A DNA stretch of 64,000 nt, from NCBI RefSeq assembly GCF_000382885.1, contig NZ_CAVK010000013.1:1-64000 (forward strand), written 5' to 3'. Below the pieces are notes generated by a model. That model was not told the DNA's origin. It saw nothing but the letters and a program-made list of their open reading frames with translations, and made no database searches. This document shows, in pieces, positions 41,699 to 49,646 of this stretch. The translations under genes were made by a program, and so were the position numbers. The stretch is from Sphingobium indicum BiD32. Its GTDB lineage: Bacteria > Pseudomonadota > Alphaproteobacteria > Sphingomonadales > Sphingomonadaceae. Positions within the stretch are counted from its first letter, which is position 1. The number at the start of each line of letters is the position of its first letter.

Positions 41699-41944
41699 AT
41701 GACGGTACAAGTGACGATCACGCCCAATGGCCGGATGAGCCTGCCGGCCGAGATCCGCAAGCGGCTCGGCCTGGCCGGCGGCGGCGCGCTGCTGGTCGAG
41801 GAAACCGAGGACGGCGTGATCCTGCGCACGGTTGCGCAGTCGATCGCCCACGCCCAGGCGCTGGCGAAGAAATACACCGAAGGCAACGCTGCCGCATCGG
41901 TCGATGCCTTTCTTGCCCGCCGCCGTGAGGAATCGGGCGAATGA
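41699..41944 (+). CDS. vapB: VapB-type antitoxin (AbrB/SpoVT fold)
   Basis: An 81-residue antitoxin with the swapped-hairpin DNA-binding domain 'VTITPNGRMSLPAEIRKRLG' and 'GGALLVEETEDGVILRTVAQ'. A helical toxin-binding tail ('VDAFLARRREESGE') follows. CAGGAG precedes ATG 41699. The stop overlaps the toxin start (ATGA). Confidence 0.9.
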   Translation: MTVQVTITPNGRMSLPAEIRKRLGLAGGGALLVEETEDGVILRTVAQSIAHAQALAKKYTEGNAAASVDAFLARRREESGE

Positions 41945-42330
41945 GCGAAGTCGTACTCGACGCCTCCGCGCTGCTTGCCCTGCTCCGGGACGAGCCCGGC
42001 GCGGGCAAGGTCGCCGATGCGATCGGCGCCTCGCGCATGTCGAGCGTCAACTACGCCGAGGTCGTCAGCCACTTCATCCATGCTGGCATGCCCGCCGACC
42101 AGGTCGACGCCATGCTGCGGCCCCTGCCGATGGCGATCGTCGAGGCAGACCAGGCGCTCGCCACCATCGCCGGGCGCCTGCGCGCCGCGACGGCCGAGGC
42201 CGGCCTGTCGCTCGGCGACCGTTTCTGCCTGGCGCTCGCGCGCCGGGACGGTCTTCCGGCGCTCACTGCCGACAACCAGTGGCGCACCGTCGCGGACGCG
42301 GCCGGTGTCGCAGTGTCGGTGATCAGGTGA
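41941..42330 (+). CDS. vapC: VapC-type PIN ribonuclease toxin
   Basis: A 129-residue PIN-domain toxin. 'VVLDASALLALLRDEPG' holds the first Asp, 'SSVNYAEVVSHF' the Glu and 'LSLGDRFCLALARRDGLP' plus 'LTADNQW' the last acidic positions. VapC enzymes cut tRNA or rRNA. It is translationally coupled to vapB and serves plasmid stability. Confidence 0.92.
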   Translation: MSEVVLDASALLALLRDEPGAGKVADAIGASRMSSVNYAEVVSHFIHAGMPADQVDAMLRPLPMAIVEADQALATIAGRLRAATAEAGLSLGDRFCLALARRDGLPALTADNQWRTVADAAGVAVSVIR

Positions 42331-42388
42331 TGCCAGGCAATTCCATGCGGTCTTGCCGCAGAGTCCAATGCAAGACTACTAAGTACCC

Positions 42389-43543
42389 ATGACGCGGGCG
42401 GCCATCCATCCTGAGCTTCTGACCTGGGCGCGCGAGCGTGCAGGCAAGAGCCCGGAAGATCTGGACCACCGCTTCCCCAAACTTGCCCTGTGGGAGGCCG
42501 GAGACGCGCAGCCCACGATCAAGCAGTTGCAAGCCTTCGCCGATGCTGTCCATGTGCCGGTTGGCTATCTGTTTCTTCCTGCTCCGCCTCATGAGCAATT
42601 GCCGATCCCAGATTTTCGGACGGTCGATGGCCGCGCCATTCACCGCCCCAGTCCCAACCTCCTCGACATGGTCTATGCCTGCCAGGAGCGCCAGGGATGG
42701 TTCAAGGACTATGCCCGGGCCGTGCGGCTGCCCGAACTCGCGTTTGTCGGCAGTGCCTCGCTGAATGACAAGCCAGTCGCTGTGGCAGCGCGGATGGCTG
42801 AAGCGCTAGGCTTCGACCTAGAAGCGCGTGCTGCCTGCCGGACCTGGGAGGAGGCTCTGCGACTCTTCATTGGCCACGCCGACGCGCTCGGCGTACTGGT
42901 GATGGTAAGCGGCGTCGTTCTCAGTAACAATAACCGCAAGCTCGATCCGGAAGAGTTCCGCGGCTTTGCCCTTGCCGACACCCAGGCGCCACTGGTGTTC
43001 ATCAACGGATCGGACAGCAAGTCCGCTCAGATGTTCACGCTTGCCCATGAACTCGCGCACCTCTGGCTTGGTGCCACTGCGATATCGAATGCCAGCGCCG
43101 CGCCGGTCGCGGGTTTCCGGCGTGAGGAAGTCTGGTGCAACGCGGTCGCAGCTGAATTACTCGTGCCATTGGTAACGCTACAAGCCGATCTCGTCGCGGA
43201 TGAAGCAATTGACGACGCCGTCGCTCGTCTCACGCGTCGCTACAAGGTCAGCAGCCTTGTCATTTTAAGACGTCTTCTCGATGCCGGTTGGCTGACCCGG
43301 GCTGCCTTCGAGGCCGCATGGGCTGCCGAGCGCGCCCGACTGCGAGTGATCGCAGAACGAAGCGGCGGCGGCGGCGACTTCTATCGTACGACCCTGTCTC
43401 GCGTCAGCCGCCGTTTCGCCCGCGCCCTGGTCGAAAGCACGCTTGAGGGCCAGACCCTTTACCGTGATGCCTTTCGTATGCTCGGTGTTGCGAAGACCGA
43501 GACCTTCAACCACATCGGGCAGGAAGTAGGGGTGCTGGCTTGA
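42389..43543 (+). CDS. Xre HTH + ImmA/IrrE metallopeptidase
   Basis: A 384-residue protein. A short Xre-like region ('WARERAGKSPEDLDHRFPKL', 'KQLQAFADAVHVPVGYLFLP') precedes an ImmA/IrrE zinc-protease domain with HELAHLWLG at about residues 220-228. This fusion is typically the regulator or antitoxin partner of a DUF4411 PIN toxin, which is exactly the next gene, overlapping it by a TTGA. Proteolytic control of the partner is inferred. Confidence 0.88.
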   Translation: MTRAAIHPELLTWARERAGKSPEDLDHRFPKLALWEAGDAQPTIKQLQAFADAVHVPVGYLFLPAPPHEQLPIPDFRTVDGRAIHRPSPNLLDMVYACQERQGWFKDYARAVRLPELAFVGSASLNDKPVAVAARMAEALGFDLEARAACRTWEEALRLFIGHADALGVLVMVSGVVLSNNNRKLDPEEFRGFALADTQAPLVFINGSDSKSAQMFTLAHELAHLWLGATAISNASAAPVAGFRREEVWCNAVAAELLVPLVTLQADLVADEAIDDAVARLTRRYKVSSLVILRRLLDAGWLTRAAFEAAWAAERARLRVIAERSGGGGDFYRTTLSRVSRRFARALVESTLEGQTLYRDAFRMLGVAKTETFNHIGQEVGVLA

Positions 43544-44037
43544 CCCGTTACCTGCTCGACGCGAACGTCTTCATCCAGGCAAAGAACCTTCACTATGGCT
43601 TCGATTTCTGCCCTGCCTTTTGGGAATGGCTGGTAGATCAGAACGCAGCCGCGATTGTCGCAAGCATCGAGAAGGTCAGCGACGAACTCGTAGGCGGCGG
43701 TGACGAACTTGCGAACTGGGCCCATGCCCGAGGCAAGGGCTTTTTCTTGCCACCCGACGACGCGGTTCTCCCTGCCTTGGGAGAGGTGAGCGCCTGGGCC
43801 ACTGGGCAAGCCTATGAGCCCGCCGCAATCGCGACTTTCTTGCAAGTCGCCGATTATTGGCTGGTGGCACATGCCAAAGCCCACGACTGCGTCGTGGTGA
43901 CTCACGAAGTGCCTTCGGCTTCGGTACGCAAGATCAAGATCCCAAATGCATGCATCGGTCTCGGCATTACCTGCATGAGCCCATACGAAATGCTCCGCCG
44001 TGAACGAGCAAGGTTCGTATTGGGAGCAGCCGTCTAA
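43540..44037 (+). CDS. DUF4411 PIN-like toxin
   Basis: A 165-residue protein. 'RYLLDANVFIQAKNLHYGFD' has the PIN-type Asp, 'IEKVSDELVGGGDELANWAH' the Glu, and 'VADYWLVAHAKAHDCVVVTH' the C-terminal acidic position. It matches DUF4411. It starts with TTG overlapping the TGA of the Xre-ImmA gene, so translation depends on the partner. It is probably the toxin of the pair. Confidence 0.85.
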   Translation: MTRYLLDANVFIQAKNLHYGFDFCPAFWEWLVDQNAAAIVASIEKVSDELVGGGDELANWAHARGKGFFLPPDDAVLPALGEVSAWATGQAYEPAAIATFLQVADYWLVAHAKAHDCVVVTHEVPSASVRKIKIPNACIGLGITCMSPYEMLRRERARFVLGAAV

Positions 44038-44066
44038 TTCGTTCCTGGAATGTGTTTTGCGGTTAA

Positions 44067-44093
44067 CCCCGAACGCCCCAATGGGGTTCGGGG
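44067..44093 (+). terminator. Hairpin after the toxin gene
   Basis: CCCCGAAC (44067-44074) pairs with GTTCGGGG (44086-44093), and an inner CCCC pairs with GGGG. Outer GTTTTGC and GCAAAAC extend the symmetry. Thirty bp after the DUF4411 stop it may terminate transcription although the T-run is absent. Confidence 0.45.
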
Positions 44094-44149
44094 GCAAAAC
44101 CGTAATCTCTCTCTCATCTCGGTGGCTGAGCGAAATCAGCATCGCCATA

Positions 44150-44262
44150 GCATGACGCCTGGGAGATTGGCGGCCGTCAAGGATCGCGGGTGCCCCCCGA
44201 TTTTGGCCTGCTGCGGCTACCGCCTTGCGAGCAAAAATCGGCTCCCCCCACGCCCGCGACAC
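44150..44262 (+). repeat. Duplicated leader, copy A
   Basis: It shares with 45674-45775 an ordered set of blocks: GCATGA, TTGGC, GTCAAG, a GCGG-pyrimidine run ending in CCCCC then TTTT, a short hairpin, and AAAAATCGGCTCCCCC. Each copy lies 85-110 bp upstream of a plus-strand gene start. CCGATTTTGGC and GCAAAAATCGG within copy A can pair across about 22 bp. Confidence 0.55.
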
Positions 44263-44370
44263 GCGGCGGCAGCGCGTGCGCGCCGCCGTCCCTGACTGCC
44301 TGACTCCGGCGTCCTTCCGATGGGCATCTTTCATCAGCGTGATGAGAGACAATTCCTTTTGGAGGTTATC

Positions 44371-45426
44371 ATGACGGACCGTTTCTCGAACTTCGCCGAC
44401 CTTGCCGAACACTATGCGCGCGAAATCGCCACGCCCGACTACGCCCGGGCATTCATGGAGCAGACCGAACTGGCCAAGCTCTCGATCGAGCATGAGCCGA
44501 GCGCTGCCGAAATGCCCGACCCCGAGGTGGCGCAGGCGGCAATCGAGATGATGCTGGCAACGGTCTTCGACCTGTTCCGCGACACCCGGATGGAGGACTT
44601 CGCGAGTGAAGTCGCATGGGGCGTGGCCAACAGTTTCCATGTCGTCGCCAAACGCCTCGATGACCGCGAGGATTCCATGGCGAACCGGTTGCAGGAGAAG
44701 CTGCGCGAATACGATCCTAGCGAGGTCTACGCGACTGACCTTGAGGACCTCACCATGCAGGCCCGCAGCCTTGCCGAATGCCGCGATGCGATGGAGTGCA
44801 TGCGTGACCATGCCGCACGGATCTACCTTGTCGAAACCGGGCGGCCCTTCTCGCCGGTGCGTGGGTCCAGGGTGTCGTCCAAGACCAATGCCTCGATGAT
44901 CGAAGCACGCGACTATCTCGCGGCACAGAAGGCGCAGCGGCGCGAACAGTTTGCCCCATCGGGTCCGGTCGTGGTGTTCTCGGGCGGACAGCAGTTCACC
45001 GACATTGCCCTCGTTGAAGACTATCTCGATGCGATCCATGCCCGGGTCCCGTCGATGGCGCTGGCCACGACCGCACAGAACAAGGGCGCGGACGTGATCG
45101 CGGCAGCCTGGGCATCGCGCCACAATGTGCCAGTGATCCTGTGCAAGCCAGATACCTCGCGGGGACCTTCGGCACCCTATCAGCGCAACGCACGTATGCT
45201 CGCCTTCAAGCCTGTCGAGGCGGTGGTGTGCAGCGGCGGCGGCATCCAGGCGAACCTTGCCGACCGGCTCCGGGAAGCACGCATTCCCCTCCACATCGTG
45301 CGCGACGCTTCGGTCCAGAACGACACTCCGGCGGCGCGGACCAATCCCGCAGCGCAAGCTGAGCGGCCTGCGATGAAGCGCACGGCATGTGGCACCGTCA
45401 ATGGCGATGAACTCCCGCCGTTCTGA
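44371..45426 (+). CDS. DUF2493 (SLOG-like) protein
   Basis: A 351-residue protein. The helical N-terminal two thirds ('FSNFADLAEHYAREIATPDY', 'VAWGVANSFHVVAKRLDDRE') is unassigned. A C-terminal Rossmann-like DUF2493 domain starts near residue 195: 'PVVVFSGGQQFTDIALVEDY', 'TAQNKGADVIAAAWASRHNV', then 'AVVCSGGGIQANLADRLREA'. The domain is related to YspA/SLOG nucleotide-binding proteins. GGAGG precedes ATG 44371 at 6 bp. Common on sphingomonad plasmids; role unknown. Confidence 0.82.
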   Translation: MTDRFSNFADLAEHYAREIATPDYARAFMEQTELAKLSIEHEPSAAEMPDPEVAQAAIEMMLATVFDLFRDTRMEDFASEVAWGVANSFHVVAKRLDDREDSMANRLQEKLREYDPSEVYATDLEDLTMQARSLAECRDAMECMRDHAARIYLVETGRPFSPVRGSRVSSKTNASMIEARDYLAAQKAQRREQFAPSGPVVVFSGGQQFTDIALVEDYLDAIHARVPSMALATTAQNKGADVIAAAWASRHNVPVILCKPDTSRGPSAPYQRNARMLAFKPVEAVVCSGGGIQANLADRLREARIPLHIVRDASVQNDTPAARTNPAAQAERPAMKRTACGTVNGDELPPF

Positions 45427-45453
45427 GCGGGGCCTGCTCTGATTGCATCAACC

Positions 45454-45492
45454 AGAAGGGTGTCCGGCCTCACCGCCGGATGCCCTTCTTTT
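45454..45492 (+). terminator. Rho-independent terminator of the DUF2493 gene
   Basis: AGAAGGGTGTCCGGC and GCCGGATGCCCTTCT form a 15-bp stem with minor mispairs around a 5-base loop, followed by TTTT. Confidence 0.75.
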
Positions 45493-45673
45493 GTGTCGAC
45501 CCGGACGCACACTGTCATGGCCCGGCTCGCTCGCTTCTTGCCCTAGCCAGTAACGGCCTGACGGCCTGCTGGCGGGGGCGCGAAGGCTTCGCATCGGCCG
45601 GGCGGACGAGACCCGTGCCTGGGACCACCGGGGGTGCTGCCCAACAGGGTTAAACACTCTCGTAGAATTCCAA

Positions 45674-45775
45674 GCATGATGGCCGCCATTGGCCCGCGTC
45701 AAGAAGGGCGGTTCCCCCAATTTTTACGCCTGAAGAAGGCGAAAAAATCGGCTCCCCCACCCCCGCTGCGCGGCG
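45674..45775 (+). repeat. Duplicated leader, copy B
   Basis: The second copy of the element at 44150-44262, with GCATGA, TTGGC, GTCAAG, the CCCCCAATTTTT block, a small GCC-TGAAGAA-GGC hairpin and AAAAAATCGGCTCCCCC. It precedes the gene at 45860. Confidence 0.55.
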
Positions 45776-45859
45776 GGCCGCGGGCGGCCCGTTCCTGACC
45801 CGGGCCAAGCTCGGCCATCCCGGAGGAGACCTCTTCAATTCCTTTGACAGGAGGCTCAC

Positions 45860-46171
45860 ATGAACGCTCTTACCAAGACCCTCGAAATCCCGGCTTTCGA
45901 CTCCATCAGCTATGACGCAGCAGTGCGCGCCGCGACTATCCGGGCCCAGCACAGCTTCTTCGATCAGCACGTCATTGAGGACGCGTTCGGCTGCTATCTC
46001 GCCATCGACGAGGGCGACTACAACGCCCTGCCTCAGGACCTGATCGACCGGATCGTCCATTCCGTCCCAGGCATGATGGCCGACGACTTTGACGAAGCGA
46101 ACATCGCCCGCGCCGCGAGCTTCATGAGCGTGGTGATGGATCCCGAATGGGACGCCGACTGCCCGTTTTGA
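45860..46171 (+). CDS. Small acidic hypothetical protein
   Basis: A 103-residue acidic protein ('MNALTKTLEIPAFDSISYDA') with 'FDQHVIEDAFGCYLAIDEGD' and 'DDFDEANIARAASFMSVVMD'. No family is recognised. A good AGGAGG precedes its ATG, a duplicated leader lies upstream, and a terminator follows immediately, so it is a well-delimited single-gene unit. Acidic composition might suit a DNA mimic, but that is speculation. Confidence 0.72.
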   Translation: MNALTKTLEIPAFDSISYDAAVRAATIRAQHSFFDQHVIEDAFGCYLAIDEGDYNALPQDLIDRIVHSVPGMMADDFDEANIARAASFMSVVMDPEWDADCPF

Positions 46172-46206
46172 AATGATCATCGACCGCAGCGCCGGAGGGC
46201 ACCGAC

Positions 46207-46230
46207 AAGGGGCTCTCCGGCCCCTTTTTT
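46207..46230 (+). terminator. Rho-independent terminator
   Basis: AAGGGGC-TCTCCG-GCCCCTT forms a 7-bp stem followed by a run of six T. It is 36 bp after the stop of the upstream gene. Confidence 0.85.
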
Positions 46231-46332
46231 GCGTGTCCAGATAAAGCACAGCCGGGGCCCCCTCGCCTGCCTGCGCAAGGCAGGCAGCAACTTTGGGAAC
46301 CCCGGCTGCGCTGGCCTCTGTCGAGGCCGGTT

Positions 46333-46560
46333 TCAGCTTGCCCGAAGGCGCTTCTCGGCTTCGTCCAGACCGAGCTTTCCGAGAGCGGCGAAGAATGCTT
46401 CGACCCTCTCGAACGGCGCCTTGCCGAGAACCGACTTGTGCATCAGCTCGACGCTTGCCGCCCGCTCGCTTGTCCGCAGTTTCGCCTCGCGCGCTTCCAG
46501 CGCTTGACGCTCCTTTGCGATTGCCTGTCTTTCGGCTTCGAGACTTCCTTTTCTGGCCAT
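46333..46560 (-). CDS. Small coiled-coil protein, possibly transfer-related
   Basis: A 75-residue highly charged protein ('MARKGSLEAERQAIAKERQA') predicted as a coiled coil, with 'LGKAPFERVEAFFAALGKLG' at the C-terminus. GAGG precedes ATG 46560. It sits next to the candidate oriT and is divergent from the ribbon-helix-helix/traD/traI set; a relaxosome or mobilisation accessory role is inferred only from position and size. Confidence 0.6.
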   Translation of the reverse strand: MARKGSLEAERQAIAKERQALEAREAKLRTSERAASVELMHKSVLGKAPFERVEAFFAALGKLGLDEAEKRLRAS

Positions 46561-47032
46561 GGTTGTACCTCGTAGGTTGGTGCTGAAACCTCCCGCGCGC
46601 GAGGATCGGCATCTCGGCCCGCTTGGCAAGCCCCCTGCCGCTTTCTGCCTCGGTTGCCCCTGCCGATCCTGGGCAATGCCGCAGCGCCGGCATGCCGCTG
46701 ACAGGCCGTGCAAAGCCCGCCCGGATTCGGCTTAGATCCCCCAAAACCACGAGCCATCAGAGCTACAGGATCAAAGGGAAAGGGTGCAGACCGTACACGG
46801 CAGTGCCGTCCCAGAACTGGCGGAAATGCGTGCGTTTACAGGTGATGCGATATGATGCGCTTTGTAATACAGTAAGGCGCAGGCGTCCGAACCTCCTGAA
46901 TATCCGGGATTCTAGTGGTATTACAATGTAATACGCGGGCCCTCAGCCATGCCTTTGCTTGCCAAGGTTTGGAGGATCGCCTAAAACAGGCATCGCGCAA
47001 TCCCCGCCGGGTCCTTTTCGAAGGGTTTGGCG
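46561..47032. other. Candidate oriT and tra regulatory region
   Basis: 472 bp without a convincing gene between the divergent coiled-coil gene and the ribbon-helix-helix gene, immediately upstream of the coupling protein and relaxase. It contains the GTATTAC/GTAATAC palindrome (46918-46934) with a further half-site GTAATAC at 46864-46870. The right part is AT-richer. MobF systems commonly have oriT here; I cannot locate the nick site. Confidence 0.5.
46918..46934. promoter_or_regulatory. GTATTAC-AAT-GTAATAC palindrome
   Basis: A 17-bp perfect inverted repeat about 100 bp before the ribbon-helix-helix gene, with a lone half-site 48 bp upstream. It is a likely operator or relaxosome-protein site for that gene product. 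Confidence 0.6.
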
Positions 47033-47323
47033 ATGACAGAAACAGTTCTGATTACGGTCCGGCTTCCGCAAGCCTTGGCCGATGCCGCGCAGGCGGCGGC
47101 GAGCGCAAAACAGGTCTCCCGTTCCAACCTGCTGCGAATCGCACTGGAGCATTTCCTCGGGACCATTTCGGGAACCTCGGAACAGGACCGGCGCCGGCAG
47201 TTCTCGTCCGAATATCTGTTCCTCGTTGCCGACCTCATTGTCCAGCGCCAGTACCCCGACGTTCATACCGCGCTGATCACCGAAGCCGAGGCGCGGATGG
47301 AGGCGGTTTGTGCCGCGTCCTGA
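47033..47323 (+). CDS. Ribbon-helix-helix protein, relaxosome/autoregulator type
   Basis: A 96-residue protein. The N-terminus 'ETVLITVRLPQALADAAQAA' followed by 'SAKQVSRSNLLRIALEHFLG' is a classic ribbon-helix-helix fold. Upstream of and overlapping traD by 14 bp, it probably binds the palindrome at 46918-46934 and acts as relaxosome accessory or repressor of the transfer operon, as TraM/TrwA-like proteins do. ATG 47033 follows AAGGG. Confidence 0.8.
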   Translation: MTETVLITVRLPQALADAAQAAASAKQVSRSNLLRIALEHFLGTISGTSEQDRRRQFSSEYLFLVADLIVQRQYPDVHTALITEAEARMEAVCAAS

Positions 47324-49643
47324 CACCTGGTCGGACCAGGCGCGGCCGGGCAAACTCCAGCACCATTCGGCGCGCGGAAGCATGCCGCGCAACGCCGGTG
47401 ATTTCACCCGCGGATCGCAGCTCATCACCCACGAATTCATGATGTGGTTCGCCTCGGCGAAGATGCCGCTGTTGGTGTGGTTTTTCACCTTCCTCCTGGC
47501 GCTCTCGATCGTCCTCGCTCTGCTCCTCCACGAGCACGAGGTTCAGATGATCCTGATGCGGATCTACGCCGGGGGGTGGACCTTCATGGAGTTCAATCCG
47601 CGCAAGATCCTCAACTTGACGCTGCCCTCGGGCGAAGTGATCCCGGCGCCCGTTTCGATGATCGCTAGCCATCCCGATGTCGTGATCGCCTGGAACAAGC
47701 TGATGCGCGCGATTTGGGGTTCGCTGTTCATCTCGCTGTTCGTCGCCGTGCCGATCGCGGTGTGGTTCATCGACTTCTCGAAACGGCGGGGCAAGTCGAT
47801 CCTCGAAGAGCGACACCAGCGCGGTGCCATGCTGGTTGATGGCGCCCAGCTGGCCGATGTCATCAACGCCCACAACCGCGATATGCTCGGGCTGGAAGTC
47901 GACCAGAGGTTGCCCGGCCGAACGCTCCAGGATGTCCTCGCGATGCCGCTCATCGAGCGCAAGGCTGCGGGCATCCACCACGCCTACTCGATGGCCGACG
48001 TGCCGTTCCCGTGGCGGACCGAGCAGGCTCATACCATCATGATCGGCTCGACCGGAACCGGCAAGACGACCCAGATGCGCGCTCTCATCGCGCAGATGCG
48101 CGTGCGGCGCGACCGGGCAGTCGTGTTCGACCTGACCGGGGCCTACGTCGAGGCGTTCTACAACCCCCAAACCGACACCATTCTCAACCCGATGGATGAG
48201 CGCTGTCCGAGTTGGTCGGTGTTCGCCGAAGCCAAAAATCACGCCGACTTCACCGGGATCGCCGCTGCCCTGCTTCCCGCCGACGGCGGCGGCGCAGAAC
48301 CCTTCTGGATGCTGGCGGCGCGCACGCTGTTCGTCGAGACGTGCATCAAGCTCATCAAGCTTGGCGAGGCGACCAACCAGGCACTCGCTAGCCGGCTGAT
48401 GATGGCCGACCTCAAGGAAGTCCATAAGCTCCTCGAACATACCGTAGCTGACCCGCTGACCGCGCCCGAGGCAGCCAAGATGGCCGAGTCCATCCGCGCC
48501 GTATTCAACACCAATGCCCAGGCGTTGCGGTTCCTGCCCGAAGGCAAGGAACCGTTCTCGATCTCCGATTGGATCCGCGCCGAAGACAAGCCGGGCGCCA
48601 TTCTGTTCATCACCTCCTCGCACAACGAACTGGTGCTCAACCGGGCGCTGCTGTCGCTCTGGATGAACCTTGCGGTCCACACGCTGATGCGCCTGCCGCG
48701 CACCCGGGACCTGCGCACCTGGTTCTTCTTCGACGAGGTCCATGCGCTGCACCGCCTGCCCGCGATCGAGGACGGCTTGCAAACCGCCCGCGGCTTTGGC
48801 GGGGCCTTCGTGCTCGGCATCCATTCTTTCGCCAAGCTGGCCGAAACCTATGGCAAGGAAGGAGCGCAGAACCTCGCCTCGCTCGCGCGAACCAAGCTGA
48901 TTCTGGCTGCCGCCGATCGTGACACCGCCGAGCACTGCTCGGACTACATCGGTCACCGCGAAGTGCGGATGATGGATGAGGCCTACAGCTACGGCTATTC
49001 CAACATCCGCGACGCCGCGACGATCACCCCGCGTTCGGAAGTGCAACCGCTCGTCCTGCCCGATGACATCATGAAGCTGCCTTCGCTGAGGGGCTTTCTC
49101 GTGTTCCCCGAAGGCTTCGATGCCGCCCGGATCAAGCTTACCTACAAGGACTATCCCAAGGTGGCCGAAGGCTACGTTCTGCGCCAGCATGTTGAGCCCA
49201 TCGAATTCAGGCGGGAACCGCAGGCTGATGACGGCGATGAGGCGGGCGGCCGCGAAACCAAGAACGAGCCCGAACTGGCCCGGGACACCGAGCCCGATGA
49301 GGCTTTGAGGCACGCCCGTTCTGTCACCCCGAGCCAAGAAGAACTGAACTTCCCGGTACCGCCGCCGATCGGTCCCAGCGATCTCCCGGTGTCGAGTTTG
49401 GGGCGCTCGATGATTGTCAGCCAGCAGATCGCTGGTGGTCCGTCCCAGCCCCATGCCCGCGATCCCGAGGCGGGACCGAAGTCGGTCCAGCAACCGGCAA
49501 AGACTGCGCCCCAGCGTCAGTCGCAGGCCGCCCGTGAGCTGGGCGAAGCGGTCGAAGAACGGGGCCGTGATGGCCGCACGCGCGAGGGCGCCAAGGAAGC
49601 CGAGCTGGATAGTCCCATCCCCGATGACGGACCGGAGATGTAG
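47310..49643 (+). CDS. traD: Type IV coupling protein TraD
   Basis: A 777-residue VirD4/TraD-type ATPase. Two N-terminal membrane helices (about 52-73 and 132-154) precede Walker A 'IGSTGTGKTTQMRALI' (245-260). 'VFDLTGAYVEAFYNP' and the Walker B region 'WFFFDEVHALHRLP' follow, with a disordered Pro/Gln/acidic tail after about residue 640. It links the relaxosome to the secretion channel. Start GTG 47310 has GGAGG at 6 bp; an ATG at 47382 is an alternative. Confidence 0.95.
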   Translation: MPRPDTWSDQARPGKLQHHSARGSMPRNAGDFTRGSQLITHEFMMWFASAKMPLLVWFFTFLLALSIVLALLLHEHEVQMILMRIYAGGWTFMEFNPRKILNLTLPSGEVIPAPVSMIASHPDVVIAWNKLMRAIWGSLFISLFVAVPIAVWFIDFSKRRGKSILEERHQRGAMLVDGAQLADVINAHNRDMLGLEVDQRLPGRTLQDVLAMPLIERKAAGIHHAYSMADVPFPWRTEQAHTIMIGSTGTGKTTQMRALIAQMRVRRDRAVVFDLTGAYVEAFYNPQTDTILNPMDERCPSWSVFAEAKNHADFTGIAAALLPADGGGAEPFWMLAARTLFVETCIKLIKLGEATNQALASRLMMADLKEVHKLLEHTVADPLTAPEAAKMAESIRAVFNTNAQALRFLPEGKEPFSISDWIRAEDKPGAILFITSSHNELVLNRALLSLWMNLAVHTLMRLPRTRDLRTWFFFDEVHALHRLPAIEDGLQTARGFGGAFVLGIHSFAKLAETYGKEGAQNLASLARTKLILAAADRDTAEHCSDYIGHREVRMMDEAYSYGYSNIRDAATITPRSEVQPLVLPDDIMKLPSLRGFLVFPEGFDAARIKLTYKDYPKVAEGYVLRQHVEPIEFRREPQADDGDEAGGRETKNEPELARDTEPDEALRHARSVTPSQEELNFPVPPPIGPSDLPVSSLGRSMIVSQQIAGGPSQPHARDPEAGPKSVQQPAKTAPQRQSQAARELGEAVEERGRDGRTREGAKEAELDSPIPDDGPEM

Positions 49644-49646
49644 GCC

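Larger units (their letters stand above)
44038..44370. other. Leader region of the DUF2493 gene
   Basis: 333 bp without a gene. It contains the hairpin at 44067-44093 and copy A of a duplicated leader (44150-44262). Confidence 0.5.
45427..45859. other. Terminator plus duplicated leader
   Basis: 433 bp without a credible gene: a terminator at 45454-45492, then copy B of the duplicated leader at 45674-45775. Confidence 0.5.

Noticed and set aside
43459-45357. 632-codon minus-strand frame
   Set aside because: It covers DUF4411 and DUF2493 genes on the other strand and crosses the hairpin and duplicated leader.
46736-46755. GGTTTTGGGGG-like stretch on the minus strand as F-type nick site
   Set aside because: Only weak resemblance to the F nic region, with no supporting inverted repeat at the expected distance.
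46623-46931. 102-codon frame in the candidate oriT region
   Set aside because: Low-complexity basic translation, no ribosome site, and it runs across the regulatory palindrome.
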